A DNA stretch of 64,000 bases from Parabacteroides chongii (lineage in GTDB: Bacteria > Bacteroidota > Bacteroidia > Bacteroidales > Tannerellaceae), in contig NZ_CP120849.1 of the NCBI RefSeq assembly GCF_029581355.1, positions 5,116,501 to 5,180,500 of the forward strand, given 5' to 3'. Both the position numbers and the translations under genes were made by a program. The notes beneath the pieces were generated by a model. The model was given only the letters and a program-made list of their open reading frames with translations. It was not told the origin of the DNA and did no database searches. Below, piece after piece: positions 48,608-57,340 of the stretch (the first letter of the stretch is position 1; the number at the start of each line of letters is the position of its first letter).

Positions 48608-48640
48608 CTTAATTTTCAATTTTCAATTCTCAATTTTCAA
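48608..48640 (-). repeat. AATTGAAAATTG simple repeat ahead of the DUF5119-like gene
   Basis: Four near-copies of AATTGAAA/AATTGAGA fill the 33 bases between the DUF3575 stop and the next ATG. There is no Shine-Dalgarno-like sequence; A-rich leaders are common for Bacteroidetes translation. Confidence 0.6.
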
Positions 48641-49978
48641 TTACCTAACCCCTATCCTATACACTATACTGAGCCTGAATCCGATCATCATACCCGTTGC
48701 ATTGAACAGGCTTTCCTGATAATTCTTATCATCCACTTTGTCATACCGGTATTTCTCTCCGCCAAAAACAGAACGGTAGCCAGCCTGTAAAGCCGCCTCC
48801 GTACAGAAACCGGCTCCTAATGGAACCATGCACCCTATTGCCAACCCTCCCGAAGCAAATTTACCTGTACGGCCATAAAGACCGTCGGAGCTGATCTTCT
48901 CCCCTCGTACATCAAAATCGCCATACTGTCCGAACGCTCCGACCCATAGCCAGCGGAAACGATCATCCCCTTTCAACCAAAAACGCGGCTCCAGCGTCAG
49001 GGACGAAACGCCCCAGAGGTTATCCGGATCACTTCCATACGTATAATAGGAATAAAGAAAGGAGGCATCTACCGACCAGCGTTCCCCGAAACAATATTCC
49101 AGTTCCAGATTAGGCATAAAGCTTCCCTTGTTAAATTCGACCGGTCCATTCCCCAGCATCACCGACGGAGCCAGCGTACACCAGGGCAGCAGGTTCGTCT
49201 TTATTGAAAGATTGAAAGGACGGGTACCGGAAAGGCCTGCCGTAGCAACCGTCGAGTGAGCCGTCTCCGGCTTCACTTCTTCAGGCATCACCTCCTTTTC
49301 AAAAGGACGTTCTACCTGTTTTTTCGGTTTTACCGTTTGGGAAAGGGACGTCTTTTTCGAGATCAGTAACCGGTAATCGCTGACTTCTTCCTTGTCAAAC
49401 AAAGCATCGCATATCATATAGACAATACGATTTTCCTTTTCTCCCGACATCCGTTTATACTGTTCCACAAACGGGATAGCCCCATATTTTCCGACAGCCT
49501 CTTCCATGCTACGGGAATAATGGCTTTCACTATAATATATTTCCTGATTGGCAAACCACGGCACAGGAGTATCCAGATAATAGACATGTACCTGATCGCG
49601 GTTCGAACCACTACGGTCGATATAAAAGGCTATACATTCATACGGTAATTTCAATTTCGTTTTAATATAATTCCGGATACGTTCGGCACGCAGCGAAACC
49701 TGATTGACGGCTTCTGTCTCCATGTATTGCCAGGAAGCCAGGTGAGCCACAATCAATAGATGGGAAGTTCCCTCCAATAAGGCAATCCGGTTTTGCTTCA
49801 ACAGCTCTGCCATCCGCTGAAGCTCCCCGGCATTGTCCGCATAATCTGCCAGCAAACGGTTTTCCGTTTCGGGAAAAGAATAGACATAAGCATTCGCCTG
49901 TTGGAAATCCTGTCCCCAAAGAATATTCCCCTTCAACAATAGGAGCATGATAAACAATATGTACAAAACTCTTTTCAT
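48641..49978 (-). CDS. DUF3575 outer-membrane protein at head of the pilus operon
   Basis: 445 residues. Signal peptide MKRVLYILFIMLLLLKGNILWGQ. Residues 30-170 resemble an OmpA-like/peptidoglycan-contacting region (RAERIRNYIKTKLKLPYECIAFYIDRSGSNRDQVHVYYLDTP). Residues about 255-445 form a beta-barrel DUF3575 domain (SIKTNLLPWCTLAPSVMLG, ELEYCFGERWSVDASFLYSYYTYG, RFWLKGDDRFRWLWVGAFGQYGDFD). First gene after the invertible segment, with its start 14 bases from the left inverted repeat. It may form the outer-membrane base. Confidence 0.82.
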   Translation of the reverse strand: MKRVLYILFIMLLLLKGNILWGQDFQQANAYVYSFPETENRLLADYADNAGELQRMAELLKQNRIALLEGTSHLLIVAHLASWQYMETEAVNQVSLRAERIRNYIKTKLKLPYECIAFYIDRSGSNRDQVHVYYLDTPVPWFANQEIYYSESHYSRSMEEAVGKYGAIPFVEQYKRMSGEKENRIVYMICDALFDKEEVSDYRLLISKKTSLSQTVKPKKQVERPFEKEVMPEEVKPETAHSTVATAGLSGTRPFNLSIKTNLLPWCTLAPSVMLGNGPVEFNKGSFMPNLELEYCFGERWSVDASFLYSYYTYGSDPDNLWGVSSLTLEPRFWLKGDDRFRWLWVGAFGQYGDFDVRGEKISSDGLYGRTGKFASGGLAIGCMVPLGAGFCTEAALQAGYRSVFGGEKYRYDKVDDKNYQESLFNATGMMIGFRLSIVYRIGVR

Positions 49979-49992
49979 AACTTCCCGTATCT

Positions 49993-50021
49993 GTTCCGTT
50001 TCTTAGCAAGAAACGGAACGT
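49993..50021 (+). repeat. Left inverted repeat of invertible segment
   Basis: 29 bases, itself a palindrome: arm GTTCCGTTTCTT, core AGC, arm AAGAAACGGAAC, then GT. It matches the complement of 50489-50517 at 28 of 29 places. The asymmetric AGC core gives it direction. Confidence 0.92.
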
Positions 50022-50488
50022 AAACAAAAACACAGACGTAAACAAATGGTATACAATGCCTTATATGCATAACAGAAGTATTCTTTATAGTTGTAGAATA
50101 CAATATGAACCATTCTTTACGTCAGCTTTTTTTCTTTTCAGATCATGAATGTTTTTGAAACACAAGAAAAGCAGGTCTGTATGGAAAGTAATCTTCGTAA
50201 GAATACTTCTACTATAAAAAGACAATAAGATGAACTAAAAAAGAAGAAAGAAAAGAATAATTCCATTTACGAAAATAACCATAAACAACTGATACTTTGA
50301 CGTTTGATAGAGATCAAATTGATTAGTATAAATAACAAGAACACCTATGCCCTACTTTGTAATATTTACTCTTTGAGAATAAGGAGAGTATAATATTCAG
50401 GGTTTCATGTGCAAAATTTCGGGTTTTCATAACCATTATAAGAAATAAAGTTATTATTTTTGCAGTGTAATACTATCATTGATTATCA
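50022..50488. other. Invertible promoter segment (467 bp)
   Basis: AT-rich and without a gene over 30 codons; one 27-codon frame at 50145 has no sign of being real. It holds one perfect -7 box (50455-50462, plus strand) and no CAAAnnTA match that would drive the minus strand. A tyrosine recombinase gene lies 12 bases beyond the right repeat. The layout is that of a Bacteroidales phase switch, read here as OFF for the pilus operon. Confidence 0.85.
50455..50462 (+). promoter_or_regulatory. -7 box inside the invertible segment, facing away from the pilus genes
   Basis: TATTTTTG, perfect TAnnTTTG. It is 26 bases inside the right repeat. In this orientation transcripts run antisense into the recombinase 3' end; after inversion they would start about 65 bases before the DUF3575 ATG. 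No clear -33 TTTG. Confidence 0.6.
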
Positions 50489-50517
50489 ACGTTCCGTTTC
50501 TTGCTAAGAAACAGAAC
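50489..50517 (-). repeat. Right inverted repeat of invertible segment
   Basis: Inverted copy of 49993-50021 with one mismatch (CAGAAC for CGGAAC at the outer arm). The core reads GCT on the plus strand. Confidence 0.92.
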
Positions 50518-50529
50518 CAGCTTCTAAGT

Positions 50530-51513
50530 CTATCCTGCTGATTCATATCTTTTTATTTTTGGTTCCTGTTTTCTTTTTAATACAATCCGATTGGCCTTAT
50601 TGATCACGGAACTATTCAGTTCTGCCAGATAAATACGGGTCACCAAAATGGAAGAATGCCCCAGTGCATCACAAATAGTCTCGATATCCACCCCTTTGTC
50701 TCGTGCAACCGTTGCCCAGGAATGGCGTGCCACATGTGTGGTCAGTTTCACATTCAGTTCCAAAATCAGAGAAATACGGTTGAGCCGTTTGTTTTGCAAT
50801 CTCAAGGCACTTTCATATCCTTCACCGTTGACATTCAGGATAGGAAACAGGTAAGGACTGTCTTTCACATCCGCCGCATACCGCCGGATGATCATTATCA
50901 TCTCAGGCAATAGCTCTATATGCAAAACCTTACCGGTTTTACTTCTCGTATAGGTAAGAACTCCACCCTGGATATCTGTCTTTTTCAGATGGGCGAGGTC
51001 CACAAAAGACATCCCTCTCGTATAATAGCTGAACAAAAACATCGAAAGGGCAAATGCAAGATTGGGGGATAACCGGGACACCGCCTTTTCCAACCGGGTA
51101 ATACTAGCTTCAGGCACAGCCCGTTTAGCCGTCTTTTTCACACCGGTAAAAACATTTTTAAAAGGATCTTCGTTTCCCCGGTCGGCCATCCCTGTCGCCA
51201 CCATCTCATGCCATATAGTCCGCAGATGGCGAAGATAAAAAGAAGAACTATTCTCCCCCAACTTCTTCCCTCCCGGCTTTTCTTCTTGTAGCCAATGTTC
51301 ATACGCCGTCATCAGTTTCCCATCCACCCCGTCCGCATACACTATCTTCCCGCATAAAAAACGCCGGAACGAATTAAGCGCACTGCTATAATTATGCGCC
51401 GTACTCTTCTTCCCCCCATCTTCCAAACGGGTTATCTTCTCTCGCATAAACTGCAGCACTTCCACTTTCTGCCGCCTGCCTGCACTCTTCTCATTGTCTC
51501 TTCTCATATACAT
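50530..51513 (-). CDS. Tyrosine site-specific recombinase (Tsr-like invertase)
   Basis: 327 residues. SAM-like N-terminal domain (about 15-110), then the catalytic domain with Arg166 (YYTRGMSFVDLAHL), Lys192 (TRSKTGKV), HxxR His260/Arg263 (TTHVARHSW), His286 (LGHSS) and nucleophile Tyr295 (TRIYLAEL). All catalytic residues are present. It resembles Bacteroides Tsr recombinases that flip adjacent promoters. The gene reads toward the invertible segment and ends 12 bases from it. Met3 is an alternative start. Confidence 0.93.
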   Translation of the reverse strand: MYMRRDNEKSAGRRQKVEVLQFMREKITRLEDGGKKSTAHNYSSALNSFRRFLCGKIVYADGVDGKLMTAYEHWLQEEKPGGKKLGENSSSFYLRHLRTIWHEMVATGMADRGNEDPFKNVFTGVKKTAKRAVPEASITRLEKAVSRLSPNLAFALSMFLFSYYTRGMSFVDLAHLKKTDIQGGVLTYTRSKTGKVLHIELLPEMIMIIRRYAADVKDSPYLFPILNVNGEGYESALRLQNKRLNRISLILELNVKLTTHVARHSWATVARDKGVDIETICDALGHSSILVTRIYLAELNSSVINKANRIVLKRKQEPKIKRYESAG

Positions 51514-51518
51514 TATTA

Positions 51519-51555
51519 TTTACTAATCGATAATCACTAAAGTGAGTTTAGTAAA
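51519..51555. promoter_or_regulatory. Palindrome just upstream of the recombinase
   Basis: TTTACTAA (51519-51526) is complementary to 51548-51555, with an inner pair ACTAAA/TTTAGT (51536-51541, 51547-51552). It covers the likely promoter-leader zone of the recombinase, so it may be an operator. Confidence 0.4.
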
Positions 51556-52188
51556 CAAAATAACAGAAAGAGAAGTTAGTAATATCTGAAAAACACAAAC
51601 AAAATGAAAGCTTTTTAACTTCTCTGCTAACATCAATATCTTATAAAAAGAGACAAACAGATCAACATCTGATCATTCCCTACCGGATAGCTGTCACTAC
51701 CCGCGCAGGTCACGTACACTACCCGGCAGGTAGTCACCGCCATCCGTACGGATCATCGTGACAAACAGCCCGGGTAGTTACAATAATCCAAGCAGCCAGC
51801 TGAAACAATCCGCGCAGATAAATGAAATGAGGATAAAAGAAAAGAAAGCATAACTTGGTATGGGACAAAAAGATTGTGATTTTTTCCTGATTAGCAGTTA
51901 TTTTTCTTCCAAAAGCCTCTTCTGACAGCTTGACTTCCATTTTACATTCCGATATATAAATACGGTATAAAAAATCCGGGCTACATCTATCCGTACAGAT
52001 AAATGCAGCCCGACAATCATTTTTCCATCTTATTAGAAAACTTGTATCCAAAAAGATAATCCTTAACTTCTGTACAGCCCCATATTTTACCGGCGAACTG
52101 GAGATAGATACTTACAATGCAAAGAAACTAAAGGGAAAATAACAGAATGACATTTTGATCGGTTTATTTCGGGGAGTAAAAAAGATTT
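51556..52188. other. Gene-free stretch with CACTACCC repeats
   Basis: No convincing gene. Near 51691-51781 CACTACCCG occurs twice, followed by a TAGTCACC and then a complementary CCGGGTAGTT, giving direct and inverted GC-rich repeats in AT-rich DNA. A 105-codon minus-strand frame here has no family likeness. Confidence 0.45.
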
Positions 52189-52220
52189 TTTGGATAGTCA
52201 AAAGAAAAAGAGTATTTTTG
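52189..52220 (+). promoter_or_regulatory. Complete Bacteroidetes promoter for small gene
   Basis: TTTG at about 52189-52192 and TATTTTTG at 52213-52220 with about 20 bases between: both boxes match the consensus. It is the best promoter in the window. Confidence 0.65.
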
Positions 52221-52230
52221 CACTGACAAA

Positions 52231-52422
52231 ATGGTTGTAATATGCGACCAAAATTTCATAACCATCCTAAGAGTGCATTATTATGATAACACTGGTGACT
52301 TCTTTCGCAAGATTGTTGTGCTGGACGGTAGCCGCAAGCTTTGGGCAGACGAGGACGGTGTAATGTATGTGGGTGTGATTCCGTTCCTGTTAGAGGATGT
52401 TTTGGCAGAGGTGACTGGGTAA
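52231..52422 (+). CDS. Small uncharacterised protein of 63 residues
   Basis: MVVICDQNFITILRVHYYDN, then a beta-rich stretch ending LLEDVLAEVTG. No family recognised. Support comes from context: a perfect promoter ends 10 bases before the ATG (a nearly leaderless mRNA), and a strong hairpin follows the stop. No membrane segment or signal. Another reading is a short regulatory RNA of about 250 bases with a chance frame. Confidence 0.5.
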   Translation: MVVICDQNFITILRVHYYDNTGDFFRKIVVLDGSRKLWADEDGVMYVGVIPFLLEDVLAEVTG

Positions 52423-52430
52423 AAAACGGA

Positions 52431-52477
52431 TTCGAACACATCCGCATAATCCATAATTATTATGCGGATGGCTCGAA
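52431..52477. terminator. Hairpin after the small gene
   Basis: Perfect 12-base stem CATCCGCATAAT (52439-52450) with 52459-52470, extended by TTCGA/TCGAA outer arms. Followed by TTTATTATA rather than a pure U-run. It sits between the small gene and the converging GH2 gene. Confidence 0.65.
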
Positions 52478-52524
52478 TGTTTATTATATGCATAGGATTA
52501 TTAACTCCTAAGCGTTTGATAAAA

Positions 52525-55125
52525 CTAGAAATTCGTTGGCTTCCCTCCTACCTTGACCTCGGCTAATCCGGCATTCCCGGAAACAAAGTTGATACGGACA
52601 AAGCGAATATTCTTTCCGAGGTCACCATCTATACGCTGCTTCTTTTCTTTCTTATTGCTGGTGCGCTGGTCGGATACGGTTATCCATGATTGGTTATCGG
52701 AAGATACTTCAATAACGTATCGATGCATATCGGCTGTCGGGAAGACCAGTTCGATCGCATTCAGATCATAGGAGGCTTCCAGATCGAGCTTCCACCAGGC
52801 AGCCTTATCTGAGGGATCGGCAAACCAGGCGGTCTGATCGTCATCGTCATTCGATAAAGTACGGGAAGAAAGTTCCGCTGTCGAACTGACAAAAGAAGGG
52901 CGATTAACCGCCAATAACAATTCATTTACAGGCTCTTCTTTCTTCGGGGCAATATAGCGTTTATAAGGACGGTCCGCCACTTTCGGACGACCGGCCGACT
53001 CCCAGGTTGGCTGTCCTAATGTCCGGATAGTGAGGGTAGACACCGGTAGCCCTTCAGCAGACGCTTCGATCACGGTAGTTCCGGCATAGTAACTACGGAA
53101 CTCGATTGCTGCCTTTCCGTCACGGATCGTAATATCGGAGGCTTCCTCTTCTGAAGGAGGCATAAACTGGATGGACGAACCTGTTGGAAATTCACCGGGG
53201 CCGGACAGGATAGATAGCTTAACAGGGATCTCATTACTAACCGGTTTGCCGCTTGCATCCAGCAAAGTGATCAGGATATGAACATCATCTGTCCCGTCGG
53301 GAGCAGCGATCGTTGTCTTATCCGCAGACAAACCGATCTTTGCAGGAATACCCGATTCAGGCCATTGCGGTTCAACCGGATTCCTGTTTCCTTTGGCATA
53401 AGCCTCCCGGTACCAGTACCAGGAACGCTTCGGGATACGGAAATAATCCACTAATCCCATAATAGCCAAGCCGGTTCCACCGACTGTCCCGTGATCGAAG
53501 CCACACCAGATCACTTGTCCTCCACGCCATTCCGGACGGTTAAAGCCATCTTTCAGGTCTGCCCATCCCGGTTCGAACGCACCCGGACGATGTGTCGTTA
53601 CACTTCCATATTCAGAAACCATACTAGGCACACCGGGATTCAGGAAACCCGCCCCGTCGCCATTATAAAAAGCTATCTGATTCTTCCCTAGTTTATCTAC
53701 GCCTTTACGCTGGCTACCGCCGATAGCGACCAGGCGCGTCGGATCCCATACATGCGTACTGTCGGTTGCCCTGTTCAGCAATTGCTTCATCCGTTCATTG
53801 GTGGAAGCATCCGTAAAGAAAGGTTCATTACTCATACTCCATGCCGTAATAGAAGGACTGTTCCGGTTGATTCGGATCAGCTCTTTCAACTGGGATAACA
53901 CACTCCGGTCAAAACGATCCTGGTCTTCCGGATTCGGAGGATAACAACCGGACGAAGGAGTCCCCCAACCGTCACGATCGCCCGAACCGCCTCCCATACC
54001 CCAAAAAGCATTCTCCGGGAAGAACAGTATGCCGATCTCATCACAAGCCTGTGCAAACGAAGGGTCGTGCGGATAATGTGATCCGCGGATCGTATTGAAA
54101 CCACAATCCTTCATCATCTGTATATCCCGGCGGAAACCGGCATTTGTTACGGCATCTCCCCAACCGGCATGATCCTGATGGACATTTGCCCCCAACAGGT
54201 AAAAATGTTCGCCGTTAAGGAAGAATCCTTTGTCTGCTGTCCATTCGAACCAACGGATACCGAAAACGGTTTCTTTCCGGTCGGTCACTTTATTCCCCTG
54301 CTGAATCGTTGTCACTGCTTTATAAAGGTTCGGACTATCCGGATGCCAAAGAGCCGGGTCGGCGATATTTGCCGGATACTGAGTGAATATTCGGGAACTG
54401 CCGGCTTCAAGCGTTTCTTTTGTTTCTGCTTTTGAGACAATTTTACCCTTGGGTGAAACGATCTCTGTCCGGATCGTAAACTGTTGCGGACGGGCATGGT
54501 CATTTCTTATTTCTGTCTCTGCCTTGAAAGAGGCAGACGATTTCGACACTTCCGGTGTTGTGATAAACGTTCCGCACCAGGCGACATGTAAAGGATCTGT
54601 AATATGTAAATACACATCGCGGTAGATACCTCCGCTAAACTGATGATCACCGGCACGCGGTGCTACATCCGGCTTCCAAAGATTATTGACACGGACCGCT
54701 AAAATGTTTTTTCCGGGTTTCAGGAAAGGAGTCAGATCATAACAGAAACCGGTATATCCTCCGGTATGCTCTCCTACCCGCTGCCCGTTCAGGAAAACTT
54801 CGCTTTGAATAAATATGCCTTCAAATTCAACCGATATTTGTTTACCCTTCCATTCTGCCGGCATTTCAATCGTCTTCCGGTACCAACCATACCCATTGTA
54901 TACGCTCTTCCACATGAAGTAAGGCAGAGAAAATGAGTGAGGAAGATTTACTTGTTCCCAACCTTGATCGGAAAAGGAGGGTTGTTGTGCTCCTTCCATG
55001 TCACCTAAAGTAAAAAGCCAGCCACGGTTCAAATTGATTTGCTGACGAACAGGGGCGGCATTCAGATTCCAGCAGATCATAATCTGCAAGAAGAAAATAA
55101 TCGTTACGAGAGTTTTTTTATTCAT
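52525..55125 (-). CDS. Glycoside hydrolase family 2 (beta-galactosidase-like) with discoidin domain
   Basis: 866 residues. Signal peptide (1-23). Order: GH2 sugar-binding jelly roll (about 25-180), Ig-like domain, TIM barrel with acid/base Glu434 (WSMSNEP) and nucleophile Glu505 (VSEYG), a bacterial Ig-like domain, and a C-terminal F5/8-type C domain (about 735-866; SSDNQSWITVSDQRTSNKKE). Probably periplasmic and exo-acting on a beta-linked galactoside or glucuronide; exact sugar not readable. 99 bases downstream of the GH97 gene. Confidence 0.88.
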   Translation of the reverse strand: MNKKTLVTIIFFLQIMICWNLNAAPVRQQINLNRGWLFTLGDMEGAQQPSFSDQGWEQVNLPHSFSLPYFMWKSVYNGYGWYRKTIEMPAEWKGKQISVEFEGIFIQSEVFLNGQRVGEHTGGYTGFCYDLTPFLKPGKNILAVRVNNLWKPDVAPRAGDHQFSGGIYRDVYLHITDPLHVAWCGTFITTPEVSKSSASFKAETEIRNDHARPQQFTIRTEIVSPKGKIVSKAETKETLEAGSSRIFTQYPANIADPALWHPDSPNLYKAVTTIQQGNKVTDRKETVFGIRWFEWTADKGFFLNGEHFYLLGANVHQDHAGWGDAVTNAGFRRDIQMMKDCGFNTIRGSHYPHDPSFAQACDEIGILFFPENAFWGMGGGSGDRDGWGTPSSGCYPPNPEDQDRFDRSVLSQLKELIRINRNSPSITAWSMSNEPFFTDASTNERMKQLLNRATDSTHVWDPTRLVAIGGSQRKGVDKLGKNQIAFYNGDGAGFLNPGVPSMVSEYGSVTTHRPGAFEPGWADLKDGFNRPEWRGGQVIWCGFDHGTVGGTGLAIMGLVDYFRIPKRSWYWYREAYAKGNRNPVEPQWPESGIPAKIGLSADKTTIAAPDGTDDVHILITLLDASGKPVSNEIPVKLSILSGPGEFPTGSSIQFMPPSEEEASDITIRDGKAAIEFRSYYAGTTVIEASAEGLPVSTLTIRTLGQPTWESAGRPKVADRPYKRYIAPKKEEPVNELLLAVNRPSFVSSTAELSSRTLSNDDDDQTAWFADPSDKAAWWKLDLEASYDLNAIELVFPTADMHRYVIEVSSDNQSWITVSDQRTSNKKEKKQRIDGDLGKNIRFVRINFVSGNAGLAEVKVGGKPTNF

Positions 55126-55224
55126 AAGTACTTTAATATTAATGGCGAAAAAAAACAGAACAGAAGGAGAATAACATTTACTTGCTGTTCCCCTTCTATT
55201 TATACTAAGATCTAACGGATACTA

Positions 55225-57216
55225 TTATTTACAGATTTTGGCCGCATACCCTCCTCCCGGAGCCATCTTGATCTTCAACTTACGATCAGCCGGGACGGGG
55301 ATGATTTCTTTTTTATAATCGCAGGCAGCACGATCGGCATTGATACCATCCTTGAAAAGTTCCAGTTTGTAATCGCCGTCACCCAGGAAAGAAAGATCCA
55401 GCTCCAGCTCACGCGGTTCCCAGTTGGTGAGGGCACCTACGTACCAGTTGTCGCCCTGTTTGCGAGCTATTGCTATATATTCGGATACTTTTGCATCGAG
55501 CACCTGGGTTGCTTCCCATACGGTGGGGATAGCTGCTATAAATTCCGTACATTCCTTTTCACGCATATAATTCGTCGGATTGTCGCACAACATATTCAGA
55601 GGCGATTCGAAGATCACATAAGTAGCCAACTGGCGGCAACGTGTTCCCTGGCTCATCGGTTCAGAATTGACCGGACGGTAGTTCTGACGGATCGCATTGC
55701 GCATAGCCCCCTGGGTATAATCGACCGGACCGGCCAGCATACGGATGAACGGGAAAGTCACATCGTAAGTAACCATATCGTACGATTCGGGCGACCACTT
55801 CATTTGCTCCAGTCCGTTCACACCCTCATAATTGATCACGTTCGGATAGGTGCGCTGCAACCCGGTCGGTTTACAGATCCCGTGGAAGTCGACCAACATA
55901 TTATAACGGGCACAAGTCTCCGCCGAACGATACAAGAAGTCAATTATTTCCTGATCATCGCGATCCATAAAGTCTACCTTGAAACCTTTCACTCCCATAT
56001 CGGCATAATGTTTCACCACATTTTCCATATCCCGGTCGAAGGCATAGTAACCGGCCCACAGGATAATATCCACATTCTTCGATTTTGCATACGATACAAT
56101 CTCCTTCAAGTCGATTTCCGGGATCACCTGCAATAAATCTGCTTTCAGGTTTACAGCCCATCCTTCATCGAGGATCACATATTCGATGTCATGGTCGGCC
56201 GCAAAATCGATATAATATTTATACGTTTCGTTATTGATACCGGCACGGAAATCGACTCCGGAAATATTCCAGTCGTTCCACCAATCCCAAGCTACCTTAC
56301 CCGGTTTGATCCAGGAGATATCCTTTATACGAGAGGGAGCCGCCAGGCGATATACCATATCGCAATCGGCCAACTGCTTGTCGTTTTCCGAAACAACGAA
56401 TACACGCCAGGGGAAAGAACGGTTTCCTTTTGTCTTCGCTATATAATTCTCGCGTTCCTTAACCAGCATCTGCAATTGGTTATGTCCGCCTTGCTGTTTC
56501 ACCTTCGGATACGGGGCATGGACTGATTTCAGGGAAGGCTTGTCTGTCGTGTTATTCAGGAACATACCCGGATAGCTTTCGAGGTCGGCCTCTGTGATAC
56601 AAACCTTCTTTCCATTTCCGAGATCGACCAGAAACGGCAGGATCATCAGGCGCTTGTCGTTCAGCTTGGTGATCGGTTCATTATAATAAGGTTGCTCGAA
56701 TGAATTGGAGAACTGTTCTTCGAAAGTCGGCTTGGTGCTGTTCACATAAGCGGCGAAGGTCTTATGGTCGGTAGAGAAGTTATAGGATGCTTCTTCATCT
56801 TTCACGATCATATCTCCTTTTTTCTTCGTCACGAAACGATAGGCCATACCGTCGTTATACAGGCGGAACACGATACTGTAATCGCCACGGAAAGCGATCG
56901 TCATCTCATTATATATATCGCTTACTTCCGATTTCTTATAAAACGGCGACGGGATCGACTTATCGACGGAACCTTTCGTCACTTTCGAAACTTTAGGGCT
57001 GTTACCTCCCAACACTTCGCCGGTCTGTAAGGTCATAGATATGGCAGAAGGAGCCAGCACCTCCGTCCCGTCATGGTTCAACGAGAACTCTACATTATCT
57101 CCAACCGTCACAACAGTGTGCAGTTTCCTGTCGGGCGACTGCAACTGATAACTTTTCTGAGCCAATAAAGGCATGCTTCCCAACAACAGGAAAGTAAGCA
57201 ATACTTGTGCTTTCAT
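55225..57216 (-). CDS. Glycoside hydrolase family 97, alpha-galactosidase-type
   Basis: 663 residues, the usual GH97 length. Signal peptide (1-20). N-terminal super-sandwich (about 25-290), TIM barrel (about 300-570), C-terminal beta domain. KVAWDWWNDWN and GVKGFKVDFMDRDDQ give Asp415, and NGLE gives Glu470; these equal the nucleophile Asp415 and acid/base Glu470 of the retaining alpha-galactosidase BT1871 of B. thetaiotaomicron, while SusB-type inverting enzymes use Glu residues instead. So alpha-galactosidase is favoured. It heads a pair with the GH2 gene. Confidence 0.88.
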   Translation of the reverse strand: MKAQVLLTFLLLGSMPLLAQKSYQLQSPDRKLHTVVTVGDNVEFSLNHDGTEVLAPSAISMTLQTGEVLGGNSPKVSKVTKGSVDKSIPSPFYKKSEVSDIYNEMTIAFRGDYSIVFRLYNDGMAYRFVTKKKGDMIVKDEEASYNFSTDHKTFAAYVNSTKPTFEEQFSNSFEQPYYNEPITKLNDKRLMILPFLVDLGNGKKVCITEADLESYPGMFLNNTTDKPSLKSVHAPYPKVKQQGGHNQLQMLVKERENYIAKTKGNRSFPWRVFVVSENDKQLADCDMVYRLAAPSRIKDISWIKPGKVAWDWWNDWNISGVDFRAGINNETYKYYIDFAADHDIEYVILDEGWAVNLKADLLQVIPEIDLKEIVSYAKSKNVDIILWAGYYAFDRDMENVVKHYADMGVKGFKVDFMDRDDQEIIDFLYRSAETCARYNMLVDFHGICKPTGLQRTYPNVINYEGVNGLEQMKWSPESYDMVTYDVTFPFIRMLAGPVDYTQGAMRNAIRQNYRPVNSEPMSQGTRCRQLATYVIFESPLNMLCDNPTNYMREKECTEFIAAIPTVWEATQVLDAKVSEYIAIARKQGDNWYVGALTNWEPRELELDLSFLGDGDYKLELFKDGINADRAACDYKKEIIPVPADRKLKIKMAPGGGYAAKICK

Positions 57217-57245
57217 CGTATCTGAATTTTTGTTTTTAACTGAGG

Positions 57246-57253
57246 CAAATATA
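57246..57253 (-). promoter_or_regulatory. -7 box for the GH97-GH2 pair
   Basis: Reads TATATTTG on the minus strand, perfect TAnnTTTG, 30 bases before the GH97 start. Confidence 0.5.
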
Positions 57254-57289
57254 CACGAATAAACGAAAACAAAAATTCTAATATTGTAT

Positions 57290-57297
57290 TATCTTTG
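57290..57297 (+). promoter_or_regulatory. -7 box for the SGNH gene
   Basis: TATCTTTG, perfect TAnnTTTG, 43 bases before the ATG at 57341. It is divergent from the GH97 promoter. Confidence 0.5.
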
Positions 57298-57340
57298 TCA
57301 ATATTGTATCAAAAAGCATTGTAAACAAATAGATCGACCT

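Noticed and set aside
50145..50228. 27-codon frame inside the invertible segment
   Set aside because: Too short, no ribosome site, and composition like the AT-rich surroundings.
51734..52051. 105-codon minus-strand frame
   Set aside because: Spans GC-rich repeats and then AT-rich DNA, with no family likeness or promoter.
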